From positions 1 to 64,000 of the forward strand of contig JADIYY010000003.1 of the NCBI GenBank assembly GCA_016705065.1: a stretch of 64,000 bases of DNA, in the 5' to 3' direction. The position numbers were made by a program, and so were the translations under genes. Under the pieces are notes generated by a model. The model saw nothing but the letters and a program-made list of their open reading frames with translations. It searched no databases and had not been told where the DNA came from. This document shows, piece by piece, positions 57,014-64,000 of this stretch. The DNA is from Candidatus Aalborgiella aggregata (GTDB lineage: Bacteria > Pseudomonadota > Gammaproteobacteria > Burkholderiales > Burkholderiaceae_C). Positions within the stretch are counted from its first letter, which is position 1, and each line of letters begins with the position of its first letter.

Positions 57014-57156
57014 GGGCACTCCTATAAATTCATTTTCCGCGCGAATTGCATTGTTGCGCGGTGCTCGCAATCCTCATGTACCGGCAGTACATTCCGGTTG
57101 CTGTGCGCCGTGCGCCTAGCACTTCATCTCGGAAATCTGAATTTCTAGAAGTGCCC
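57014..57156. mobile_element. MITE-like element, 143 bp with ~28-bp imperfect terminal inverted repeats
   Basis: Left end GGGCACTCCTATAAATTCA, right end (reverse complement) GGGCACTTCTAGAAATTCA, and the match continues into TTTCCG on both sides. Inside are two more strong hairpins: CCGCGC..GCGCGG (57036-57061) and ATGTAC-CGGCA-GTACAT (57076-57092). There is no coding capacity and no obvious target duplication. It fills almost the whole moeB-ctpA gap. I have a general recollection of similar hairpin elements in Burkholderiales genomes. Confidence 0.75.
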
Positions 57157-57166
57157 TGAGACCTAA

Positions 57167-58612
57167 TTATTCTTTTTTCTCTTCTTTGCGCACTTCTTGC
57201 GTTTTGCTCACCAAAACGGGCAGACCTTTGAGCTGGTTCAAAGCTTGGCGCAGTTGGAAGTCTTTGTCTGAACCGTATTCAGGCAGCTTGCGCTCTGCTG
57301 GTGGTTTTTTGTTTTCTTCTTCCAGTTTTTTCAGCGCCAACTCGCGCTCTTTTTCAAGCGCGGCTTTTTTCGCAGGGTCAGCATCTTTGCCGTCTTGGCC
57401 GCTTAACAAATGCTTTTCTAAATCGGCTTCGCGGGTGCGCAGCGCGGCGAAGGGGCTGCCTTCGGCGGTATCGTCCAGCATCACATCAGGAATGATGCCT
57501 TTGGCTTGAATCGATTTGCCGCTGGGTGTGTAGTAGCGGGCGGTGGTGATTTTGATGCCGGTATCAGGCCCCAATGAGCGCACCGTTTGCACCGAGCCTT
57601 TGCCAAAACTTTGGCTGCCCAAAATCAAGGCGCGTTTGTGGTCTTGCAATGCGCCCGCCACAATTTCGCTGGCAGAGGCCGAGCCTTCGTTCACCAACAC
57701 CACCAAGGGCACTTTTTTCAGCGCAGCAGGCAGGCGCTTCAAGGGGTCGCCACCCATGCGGCCTGCATAAAACTCGGGTGAGGCTTTGTAGCTGAATTTG
57801 CTTTCAGCCAATTGGCCGTTGGTGGAAACCACTTCCACATTCTCTGGCAAGAACGCGGCCGATATCGCCACAGCCGCGTTGAGCAAGCCACCGGGGTCAT
57901 TGCGCAAATCCAGCACCAAGCCTTTTAAATTGGGGTCGGCTTTGTAGACTTCTTCGATCTTTTTCACAAAGTCTTCCACAGTGCGGTCTTGGAACTGCGT
58001 CAAACGCACCCACGCATAGCCGGGTTCGATGACTTTGCCTTTAACCGATTGGGTTTTGATTTCTTCACGAATGATGGTGACGGGGAAACTGCGGTTTTCG
58101 TCTTTGCGAAACACAGTCAAAATCACCTTGGTATTGGGCTCGCCGCGCATGCGCTTGACTGCTTCGTTCAGCGTTAAACCGCGCACCGCAGTGGTGTCGA
58201 TTTTGGTGATGAAGTCATTCGGCTTCAAACCGGCACGGTAGGCGGGTGAACCTTCGATGGGTGACACCACTTTGACCAAGCCATCTTCAAAACTGATTTC
58301 GATGCCCACGCCGACAAACTTACCGGAGGTGCCTTCACGAAATTCTTTGTACGATTTTTTGTCGAAATACTGTGAATGTGGGTCGAGGCTGGAGACCATG
58401 CCAGAGATGGCATCGGAGATCAGCTTTCTCTCGTCCACAGGCTCAACATAGTCGCTTTTGATCAAGCCAAACACGCTGGACAATTGGCGCAGTTCTTCCA
58501 AGGGCAAAGGCGCTAAAGCACCACGCGCCATGGTCTGCACCGACATGGTGGCCAATGCGCCTGCCAATGCACCGGCTGCAAGCAATCCTACTGTTTTAAG
58601 TTTTTGACCCAT
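57167..58612 (-). CDS. ctpA: Carboxy-terminal processing protease (S41 family)
   Basis: About 481 residues from ATG 58612; the longer ORF start has no support. An N-terminal signal or anchor (LKTVGLLAAGALAGALATMSV) leads to a PDZ domain (VGVGIEISFEDGLVKVVSPIEGSPAYRAGLKPND) and the S41 protease core: nucleophile Ser in NEGSASASE (about 309) and base Lys in SFGKGSVQT (about 337). The C-terminus is a Lys/Glu-rich coiled region. It trims periplasmic proteins and may act on peptidoglycan hydrolases. gpmA lies upstream on the same strand. Confidence 0.95.
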   Translation of the reverse strand: MGQKLKTVGLLAAGALAGALATMSVQTMARGALAPLPLEELRQLSSVFGLIKSDYVEPVDERKLISDAISGMVSSLDPHSQYFDKKSYKEFREGTSGKFVGVGIEISFEDGLVKVVSPIEGSPAYRAGLKPNDFITKIDTTAVRGLTLNEAVKRMRGEPNTKVILTVFRKDENRSFPVTIIREEIKTQSVKGKVIEPGYAWVRLTQFQDRTVEDFVKKIEEVYKADPNLKGLVLDLRNDPGGLLNAAVAISAAFLPENVEVVSTNGQLAESKFSYKASPEFYAGRMGGDPLKRLPAALKKVPLVVLVNEGSASASEIVAGALQDHKRALILGSQSFGKGSVQTVRSLGPDTGIKITTARYYTPSGKSIQAKGIIPDVMLDDTAEGSPFAALRTREADLEKHLLSGQDGKDADPAKKAALEKERELALKKLEEENKKPPAERKLPEYGSDKDFQLRQALNQLKGLPVLVSKTQEVRKEEKKE

Positions 58613-58752
58613 GAAATGACCTGTGATATGACCTTTGAATTGTGCTACTGAATGTTGTACTGAAAAACCTGTCAATATACACCTAAGAGCCAATTCATGC
58701 TGCTTAGTTCAATATCGCATATTCCAAACACTTTTCGCTACTCAAATGTAGC

Positions 58753-59448
58753 CTATTTGCTATCTAAATAATAGTGTTTGATGGGTTTTAAGTTGGCGTC
58801 CAGCTCATACACCAAGGGTGTGCCATTGGGAATGTTCAAACCCACGATATCGGCGTCCGAAATACCGTCCAAATGTTTGACCAATGCGCGAATGGAGTTG
58901 CCGTGCGCAGCGATGACGACGCGCTTGCCAGCCTGGATAGCGGGTGCCAGCGATTCGTCCCAAAACGGCATCATGCGCGCCACGGTGTCTTTCAGGCATT
59001 CGGTCAATGGGATTTGCTCTGGTTTCAAGTTTTTGTAGCGGATATCGCCTCGTTCGCAGCGTGGGTCATTCGCTTCCAAGCTCGGTGGTGGCACGTCGTA
59101 ACTTCTGCGCCACAAAAGCACTTGGTCGTCACCGTATTGTTTGGCGGTTTCGGCTTTGTTCAGGCCTTGCAGTGCGCCGTAATGGCGTTCGTTCAAGCGC
59201 CAGTCGTTCACCACGGGCAACCAGGTGCGGTCCATCGCGTCCAAGCAATGCCACAGCGTGTGGGTGGCGCGTTTGAGCACGCTGGTGTAGGCCATATCAA
59301 AGTCATAGCCATTGGCTTTGAGCACCGCGCCAGCGCTTTGTGCTTGGGCAATCCCGACTGGCGTCAGCCCTACATCGGTCCAGCCGGTGAAACGGTTTTC
59401 TAAATTCCAGGTGGATTCGCCATGGCGAATCAAAACTAACTTGTGCAT
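58753..59448 (-). CDS. gpmA: 2,3-bisphosphoglycerate-dependent phosphoglycerate mutase
   Basis: 231 residues. It interconverts 3- and 2-phosphoglycerate in glycolysis. The phospho-histidine motif LIRHGESTWNLENRFTGW is at the N-terminus (His11 region), with ERHYGALQGLNKAE (about 88), PPPSLEANDP, and the second catalytic His in VIAAHGNSIRAL (about 185). All active-site positions are present and the length is normal for the dPGM type. It diverges from the rhodanese gene across 152 bp. Confidence 0.97.
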   Translation of the reverse strand: MHKLVLIRHGESTWNLENRFTGWTDVGLTPVGIAQAQSAGAVLKANGYDFDMAYTSVLKRATHTLWHCLDAMDRTWLPVVNDWRLNERHYGALQGLNKAETAKQYGDDQVLLWRRSYDVPPPSLEANDPRCERGDIRYKNLKPEQIPLTECLKDTVARMMPFWDESLAPAIQAGKRVVIAAHGNSIRALVKHLDGISDADIVGLNIPNGTPLVYELDANLKPIKHYYLDSK

Positions 59449-59600
59449 GAAAGGCTTTCAAAGGCTTTTGGGTTGGGACAATCAGAGCTAAAAAAATGCT
59501 TTAAACCCTGAAATTAGGCTTATTTAGGTCACTCAAAGAAAAAAATACCCTCTTATTCTAAAATGCTTCTCTTTGGTTTCTCAATTTTAGAAAGTTAACT

Positions 59601-60008
59601 GTGGAATTTATTGCTCAAAACTGGATGTTGTTCTTCATTGCCATTGGCTCGGCTTTTATGCTGTTTTTGCCGCAATTGCAGGGCGCTGCGGGTGGAAATT
59701 TGACCGCATCCGAGGCGGTATTGCTCATCAACCGTGAAAAAGCGGTGGTGATTGACGTGTGCGAACCTACTGAATACGCCAATGCGCACATTGTGGGTGC
59801 GAAAAACATCCCTTTGTCGCGACTGGAAGGCCAATTGGCAGCCACGGTGAAAAACAAAGAAACACCTGTTATTTTGGCCTGCGCCAGTGGCATGCGTTCA
59901 CGCCGCGCCGTCGGCATTGCCAAAAAACTGGGTTACGAAAAAGCGCAATCGTTGTCGGGCGGTTTGGGCGCGTGGCGCTCTGCCAATTTGCCTATCGAAA
60001 AAGCATAA
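59601..60008 (+). CDS. Membrane-anchored rhodanese-like protein
   Basis: 135 residues from GTG 59601. One N-terminal transmembrane helix (about 8-26) is followed by a single rhodanese domain: VVIDVCEPTEYANAHIVGAKNIPLSRLE and the active-site loop CASGMRSRRA with Cys near residue 94. It probably moves sulfane sulfur at the membrane. It lies 23 bp before grxC. The gpmA/rhodanese/grxC arrangement is common in betaproteobacteria. Confidence 0.92.
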   Translation: MEFIAQNWMLFFIAIGSAFMLFLPQLQGAAGGNLTASEAVLLINREKAVVIDVCEPTEYANAHIVGAKNIPLSRLEGQLAATVKNKETPVILACASGMRSRRAVGIAKKLGYEKAQSLSGGLGAWRSANLPIEKA

Positions 60009-60031
60009 CTACTTCAACAAGAGACTACGCC

Positions 60032-60286
60032 ATGCAAGCCGTCAAAATGTACACCACCGCCGTTTGCCCCTATTGCGTTCGCGCCAAGAACCTACTGAAA
60101 CTCAAAGGCGTGACAACGATTGAAGAAATCCGCATCGACCTGGACGGCAAAGCACGCGATGAAATGATGCAAACCACAGGCCGGCGCACCGTGCCACAAA
60201 TTTTCATTGGCAGCACCCATGTGGGTGGCTGCGACGATTTGATGGCGCTGGACAGCGCTGGCGGCTTGACACCCTTGTTAGCTTAA
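60032..60286 (+). CDS. grxC: Glutaredoxin 3 (GrxC)
   Basis: 84 residues from ATG 60032; the longer ORF overlaps the rhodanese gene and is rejected. Redox motif CPYC at residues 12-15, the cis-Pro segment RTVPQIFIG (about 60) and HVGGCDDLMAL glutathione-binding end. It reduces disulfides and deglutathionylates proteins. In many relatives secB follows; here a dispersed repeat and a convergent gene follow, marking a synteny break. Confidence 0.96.
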   Translation: MQAVKMYTTAVCPYCVRAKNLLKLKGVTTIEEIRIDLDGKARDEMMQTTGRRTVPQIFIGSTHVGGCDDLMALDSAGGLTPLLA

Positions 60287-60304
60287 CACCACGCCCATAC
60301 TGCA

Positions 60305-60377
60305 ACTACGCTATTAAATTAATAGCGCTCTAGGCAATTAATACGCTGGATAGAGGCCAATTTTTTTATATTTTTTG
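60305..60377 (+). repeat. Dispersed 3'-end hairpin repeat, copy 7
   Basis: GCTATTAAATTAATAGC hairpin, GCTCTAGGCAAT, TAATACGCTGG, ATAGAGGCCAATTTTTTT. It lies between the convergent grxC and DUF3617 genes, 18 bp after the grxC stop. Confidence 0.87.
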
Positions 60378-60386
60378 TCTAATCGC

Positions 60387-60791
60387 TTAGCAAGCACCCA
60401 CTCGTTTGCCTGTCACTTGTGTTTTGATCAAGCTGTTGCCCATGTCATGTTGAATCACATTCATGTGGATGGTGAATGAATCGGCACTGACAACACCCTT
60501 TCCCTCGCCCGTCATCTTGGGGTTGCTGCAAGTGTATTTGATAGCGATGCTGCTGCCATCGCGCTTCACAACCGGCGGCGTGCAGCCATCAGACCCTTTT
60601 TGATTCACATACGCTTGGTTGGAATCCACATCTTTTTGCGTCACGCACTGTTTGAAATTAATCGGAATTTTCATCCCCATCATTTCAGTTGTCACGGCAT
60701 AGTCGTATTGGCCGGGTTGGATGTTTTGGGCGTGGGCAATATTAGTCACTAACATTCCCATGATGATCACTGGCATTGCAGATAATTTCAT
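60387..60791 (-). CDS. DUF3617 family exported protein
   Basis: 134 residues. Signal peptide (MKLSAMPVIIMGMLVTNIAHA), then the DUF3617 pattern: GQYDYAVTTEMMGMKIPINFKQCVT with a conserved Cys, DGCTPPVVKRDGSSIAIKYTCSNP, and SADSFTIHMNVIQ before a terminal Cys. The four conserved cysteines suggest disulfides in the periplasm. Function is unknown. GAAGGAA is well placed before the ATG. Confidence 0.82.
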   Translation of the reverse strand: MKLSAMPVIIMGMLVTNIAHAQNIQPGQYDYAVTTEMMGMKIPINFKQCVTQKDVDSNQAYVNQKGSDGCTPPVVKRDGSSIAIKYTCSNPKMTGEGKGVVSADSFTIHMNVIQHDMGNSLIKTQVTGKRVGAC

Positions 60792-60822
60792 AATTCCTTC
60801 TCGTGATAAATCAATTCTTAGT

Positions 60823-62181
60823 TTATGGGACCAGCATCAAAGTCGTTTGACGTACTACACTCGCACCCGAACTGGTCTTGGCATCGGTGTAGCGAATAGT
60901 TAAGGTCACGGAGGCGCTGGGGCTAGAACCTAACAATTCTATTCTGCCATTGCTTGTCTGCACTCGCGCTGCACCACGAGTTACAGGCATCGTGGAAAGA
61001 CGATATACACCTGCTGATATTTTGGGAAGATTAAATATTTCACTGTCACCATTGCTTGCTTGAACTTGGACTTGTGCTACAGGTGCGCTTAAGTCAGCAT
61101 CGCGTATTTCAATTGCTGCATTTAAATTGGTATTGTTTGGCGTGCATGCTGGGACTGTAGGTGTAGCACTTGCAGAAATTGTGACTGTAACAGTGCAGGT
61201 GGTCGCCGCTGTGGATGTGACGGTGTAACTGCCCGGGCCGGCAGTTGCAGCACCTATCGCCGACAACAGCGCTGGCACCGCGATCGTGACGGTGCTGCCG
61301 GGTGCGCCCGTGAAGCTTTGGCTGCCTGTCAGGGTGTAATTCAACGGCGCCAAACCTGTGCCTAGCGGTGTCCCCACGGCAACCGCGCTGCAGCTCGGGT
61401 TCACGCTGGCGGGCGAAGCGGTTCCAACCGTTGGCGGGAAGAATCCGGGCGCGCTGACTGTGCAGCTGACGGGTACAGGCGCAATTGGAAACATGCAGGC
61501 AGGTGGTGCATTCACAAAGGCTGAACCAGAAGCTGGTGCGCCTAATGCAGCAACTGCAAAACCACTGGCAATTCCAGAGACACATCCAGAAGGTGTGCCC
61601 GCGAGACTTACGACACTGGGATTTGCAACAACCGTGCCATCAGAAAAACTTGGTTTAAACGGTGTATCTCCAACCAACCCACTGATCCGCCATTGCCCAG
61701 AAATACCACCAGCCAGCCCTGATATCAATACAGAGCCGCGACCGCGTGTGACCACAGGGCGAAATGTAGCGGTATCTAAATAGTATTTCTCCCATGCAAA
61801 ATCAATTACGGCCACATCTGGGCCACATTGCATTTGACGATCAAGCACTTGCAGGCGCGTTTGGCGCTGTGCGTTGCTCATGGTCATCAGATCATTGATC
61901 AGGTTGCTGAACCCAATCATGGCTGGGTCTAACCGTTGCTGAAAGAATCCAATATTTCCTTGTTCATAAGCACGCAGTAGCGCATCTAATGCTTGCTGCG
62001 CAGGAGAATTCGGTACGCATTGTGTGGAAATTTTAGGATTCCCTAGCGAACTCAAGCCCCCAGTTGACCCTGCTGCTGGCATGGTAGTTTCCGTGCTCTT
62101 GACAGTGTCTTGCGCCCAAATAGGTTGACATATAAAGCCCATGATCCCGATGACAAAACTCAATACAGGCATTTTTTTCAT
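60823..62181 (-). CDS. Exported mosaic protein of unknown function
   Basis: About 452 residues from ATG 62181, which has GGAAG 6 bp upstream; the upstream ORF start overlaps the OMP stop. Signal peptide (MPVLSFVIGIMGFICQPIWAQ). The N-terminal part has a helical IGFSNLINDLMTMSNAQRQTRLQVLDRQMQ segment and a beta domain (GRGSVLISGLAGGISGQWRISG). The middle (about residues 230-325) is Ala/Thr/Ser/Pro-rich and coded by visibly GC-richer DNA. The C-terminal part is a beta domain (PKISAGVYRLSTMPVTRGAARVQTSNG). Probably co-transcribed with the barrel gene upstream, so likely surface-associated. I do not recognise a family. Confidence 0.6.
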   Translation of the reverse strand: MKKMPVLSFVIGIMGFICQPIWAQDTVKSTETTMPAAGSTGGLSSLGNPKISTQCVPNSPAQQALDALLRAYEQGNIGFFQQRLDPAMIGFSNLINDLMTMSNAQRQTRLQVLDRQMQCGPDVAVIDFAWEKYYLDTATFRPVVTRGRGSVLISGLAGGISGQWRISGLVGDTPFKPSFSDGTVVANPSVVSLAGTPSGCVSGIASGFAVAALGAPASGSAFVNAPPACMFPIAPVPVSCTVSAPGFFPPTVGTASPASVNPSCSAVAVGTPLGTGLAPLNYTLTGSQSFTGAPGSTVTIAVPALLSAIGAATAGPGSYTVTSTAATTCTVTVTISASATPTVPACTPNNTNLNAAIEIRDADLSAPVAQVQVQASNGDSEIFNLPKISAGVYRLSTMPVTRGAARVQTSNGRIELLGSSPSASVTLTIRYTDAKTSSGASVVRQTTLMLVP

Positions 62182-62207
62182 TTTGTTCTTCCAACGAATT
62201 GATATGC

Positions 62208-63977
62208 TTACCATTTGAAAGCTCCTTGCACACCAATGATGCGCTCGTCCACCTGTAGCAAGACATCACCATGGTTGCGACGATTGATTCTTGCGTATGC
62301 CTTTATTGTTAATTGTTGCCCAAATGCTTTTGTCCAGTCTAACTGCAAGGTGTTTGTTGTTAAATTTGCTGTGCCCGATATGGGCTGCGTGCTGCGTTGA
62401 TGTTGTAAACCCAAGCTCAAATTACCGTAAGTTCTCGATGTACCCGTCACATTGATGCCTGCATTGCTGGTTCGTGTTTCTGCCCCTGTCGTGCTAAGCG
62501 TTTGCAATTGTCGCCCCGCGGTCGCTTGCAGGCTCATCGACCAGTCCGCTGGCGTTTCAGCAGTGGCGTTGCTTAGATTTCTACCTACAGTCACTTGCCA
62601 CATTCGGTTGTTGCTATCTGCCGCATCATTCAAGGGATTTCTAGATCGACCAACGCCAATCAATGCATACGCTGTCCATTCGGCAGTGGTATATGACGTT
62701 ACCAGTTGAGTTGCGTCATTCAGGGTGCTGTTTTGAAGTGCGTCTTTACCTTTATTGCGAGTATCTGAGACAGAAAAAGCCAAACCAGGAACGGTCTGTA
62801 CGTTGTAATTAAATCTGTTTGTCAAAGATTGCAATGATGATTGACTGCTGGGTGTGTCGCCCAATGCTGCCGTACGCGTCACGGCATCTCGCACATCTAT
62901 GCCATATGTTATCTGCGGCGAGATGGCCCAATCAGCACCAACATACCACTCTCGTAAACCTGCTGTTGTCGTTTGAGCCAAAGATGCAAAATTAGCATCA
63001 AGATCGTGATAGCCAGTGCGCAATGATACTGAATCTAAACGGTAAGTCGCATCGATAATGCCCGCATTACCGCTTCGGTCAATTTGCGCAACCAAGTCGT
63101 TTTTTGAACTGTGTGCAATTTCAGCACTGACTTGTAAATTCCCATTCACATATTTTGATCCCACCGTTGTTATACGGCCATCTAACGCAACTGATCCAGC
63201 TGGCAACTCTACAGAACCTAGGCGATCATGGTAATTTTGCAGTGTCATAAAACCAGTGAGCGTGTCCGAAATTTTATATTCAGCTTTCGCACCGAGCACA
63301 TCACGTATATAGCGTGTTCGAGGTGCCAAGCCATCCAAAGCCGATCGATTATTTAAAGCTTCCCAACTTTCTGCCACAACTCCCGCAAAGCCTGTTACGG
63401 TTAATGCTCCTAACTCTCTCGTCCCCAGCGTCCCACGCAAACCCAAATTGGAACCCAAGCCAGAAAAAGCAGCCACCACGTCGCCAAATGAAAACTGATA
63501 GCCCACGCCACTTCGACCAATTTGAACGCTATTGGCAATGTTGGCATAACGCGCCAATACAGAACGATCGTTCGAACCTGTGACCACGCCTTGCGCGTAT
63601 AGGACATCATCTTCTGCGGAGGTACTTCGCCAATCACCTTGCAACACGATTTTCTCGAATGTGCCGGTTTTGAGTGGAGTCAAATCACCTTTCCCACTTG
63701 GGTTTGTAACACTGCTGTTATAAATATCAAGTGTTGCATCACCATGAAACTCAACTTGGCCTTGCGTATTGACTGTGCCTGCTTGGCCCGTTTGCGTTTG
63801 CCATTTTTGCAGAATCTGTTGGTTGGCGGCGTTGGCATTTTCTTGAGTTTGTGTTTGCACAAGCGCTTGTGCAAATACCAATGGTGAAGTCAACACTAGA
63901 CTGCTCAATGTTAAAGCTTGAATAGGCCGACATGAGAAAAGTTGCCTTCGGCTAAGGCTGGTTTTAGTCTCAGTCAC
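62208..63977 (-). CDS. Outer-membrane beta-barrel protein of unknown function
   Basis: 589 residues from GTG 63977 with GGAG 5 bp upstream; the overlapping ATG would hit a stop at once. A signal peptide (PIQALTLSSLVLTSPLVFAQA) precedes a Gln/Asn-rich region and then alternating amphipathic strands throughout, ending in VQGAFKW with a terminal aromatic residue as required for Bam-dependent barrels. Strand-like repeats such as ATYRLDSVSLRTGYHDLDANF and TNTLQLDWTKAFGQQLTIKAY support a barrel of many strands. The cargo is unknown. It is likely the first gene of an operon with the exported mosaic protein. Confidence 0.75.
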   Translation of the reverse strand: MTETKTSLSRRQLFSCRPIQALTLSSLVLTSPLVFAQALVQTQTQENANAANQQILQKWQTQTGQAGTVNTQGQVEFHGDATLDIYNSSVTNPSGKGDLTPLKTGTFEKIVLQGDWRSTSAEDDVLYAQGVVTGSNDRSVLARYANIANSVQIGRSGVGYQFSFGDVVAAFSGLGSNLGLRGTLGTRELGALTVTGFAGVVAESWEALNNRSALDGLAPRTRYIRDVLGAKAEYKISDTLTGFMTLQNYHDRLGSVELPAGSVALDGRITTVGSKYVNGNLQVSAEIAHSSKNDLVAQIDRSGNAGIIDATYRLDSVSLRTGYHDLDANFASLAQTTTAGLREWYVGADWAISPQITYGIDVRDAVTRTAALGDTPSSQSSLQSLTNRFNYNVQTVPGLAFSVSDTRNKGKDALQNSTLNDATQLVTSYTTAEWTAYALIGVGRSRNPLNDAADSNNRMWQVTVGRNLSNATAETPADWSMSLQATAGRQLQTLSTTGAETRTSNAGINVTGTSRTYGNLSLGLQHQRSTQPISGTANLTTNTLQLDWTKAFGQQLTIKAYARINRRNHGDVLLQVDERIIGVQGAFKW

Positions 63978-64000
63978 ATAAACTCCAAAAGTTAGGCGAT

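Noticed and set aside
58741..58770. Possible eighth copy of the dispersed repeat (TAGATAGCAAATAGGC on the minus strand)
   Set aside because: The bases encode the conserved C-terminal Tyr-Tyr-Leu region of gpmA and lack the AATACGC and AGGCC parts.

Overview
The window reads as a chromosomal segment of a Burkholderiales betaproteobacterium, most likely Comamonadaceae or a close relative. The evidence is gene content and order: pcnB-folK, hisZ-purA, gltBD, metK opposite two LpxL/HtrB-type acyltransferases, resB-ccsB-cytochrome c4-engB, lysA-lptM opposite cyaY, ponA opposite pilMNOPQ-aroK-aroB, and a gspC/gspGHIJKLMNDEF type II secretion locus. Base composition looks moderate to AT-rich for that group (judged by eye, not computed). 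The genus cannot be fixed. I saw no tRNA, rRNA, CRISPR array or prophage.

Layout. 1-1361: the 3' end of pcnB, then folK. 1395-11859: a minus-strand run (lipoprotein, DUF962, phosphoribosyltransferase, purA, hisZ, gltD, gltB). 11930-14270: a small accessory patch with REP-like inverted repeats, a PhnD-like periplasmic protein, a degenerate REP-associated (RAYT) transposase and an exported unknown. 14314-17477: metK behind a long structured leader that resembles a SAM-II riboswitch, opposite two acyltransferases. 17599-24963: System II cytochrome c maturation, a diheme cytochrome, a QseBC-like two-component system and engB. 25014-29876: DUF1499 protein, lysA, lptM, cyaY, ponA. 30181-38587: type IV pilus pilMNOPQ, then aroK, aroB, a DUF1415 protein and a methyltransferase. 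38593-49941: type II secretion. 49975-53354: enoyl-CoA hydratase, EEP phosphatase, cardiolipin synthase, secreted nuclease. 53403-56250: a two-gene secreted module whose promoter-proximal gene begins with sixteen 7-bp tandem repeats and is out of frame as sequenced. 56254-60286: moeB/thiF, a MITE-like element, ctpA, gpmA, rhodanese, grxC. 60387-63977: a DUF3617 protein, an exported mosaic protein and an outer-membrane barrel.

Three signals go beyond routine annotation. (1) A 7-bp repeat tract at 55873-55984 lies between a well-placed ATG/Shine-Dalgarno and a signal peptide plus Ig-like plus LAS-type metallopeptidase in another frame, which is the layout of a phase-variable gene. (2) The metK leader holds a SAM-II-like pseudoknot core. 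Its hairpin hides the Shine-Dalgarno and ends in a T-run directly before the ATG. A segment of the aptamer is complementary to one arm of that hairpin. (3) A family of seven ~65-bp dispersed hairpin repeats sits only at gene 3' ends, often between convergent genes. Some copies supply the host gene's stop codon, and two copies bracket the phase-variable module.

Functionally, most of the window is envelope and secretion biology (type IV pilus, type II secretion, penicillin-binding protein, acyltransferases, outer-membrane barrel, secreted hydrolases) set among housekeeping amino-acid, nucleotide and cofactor genes.
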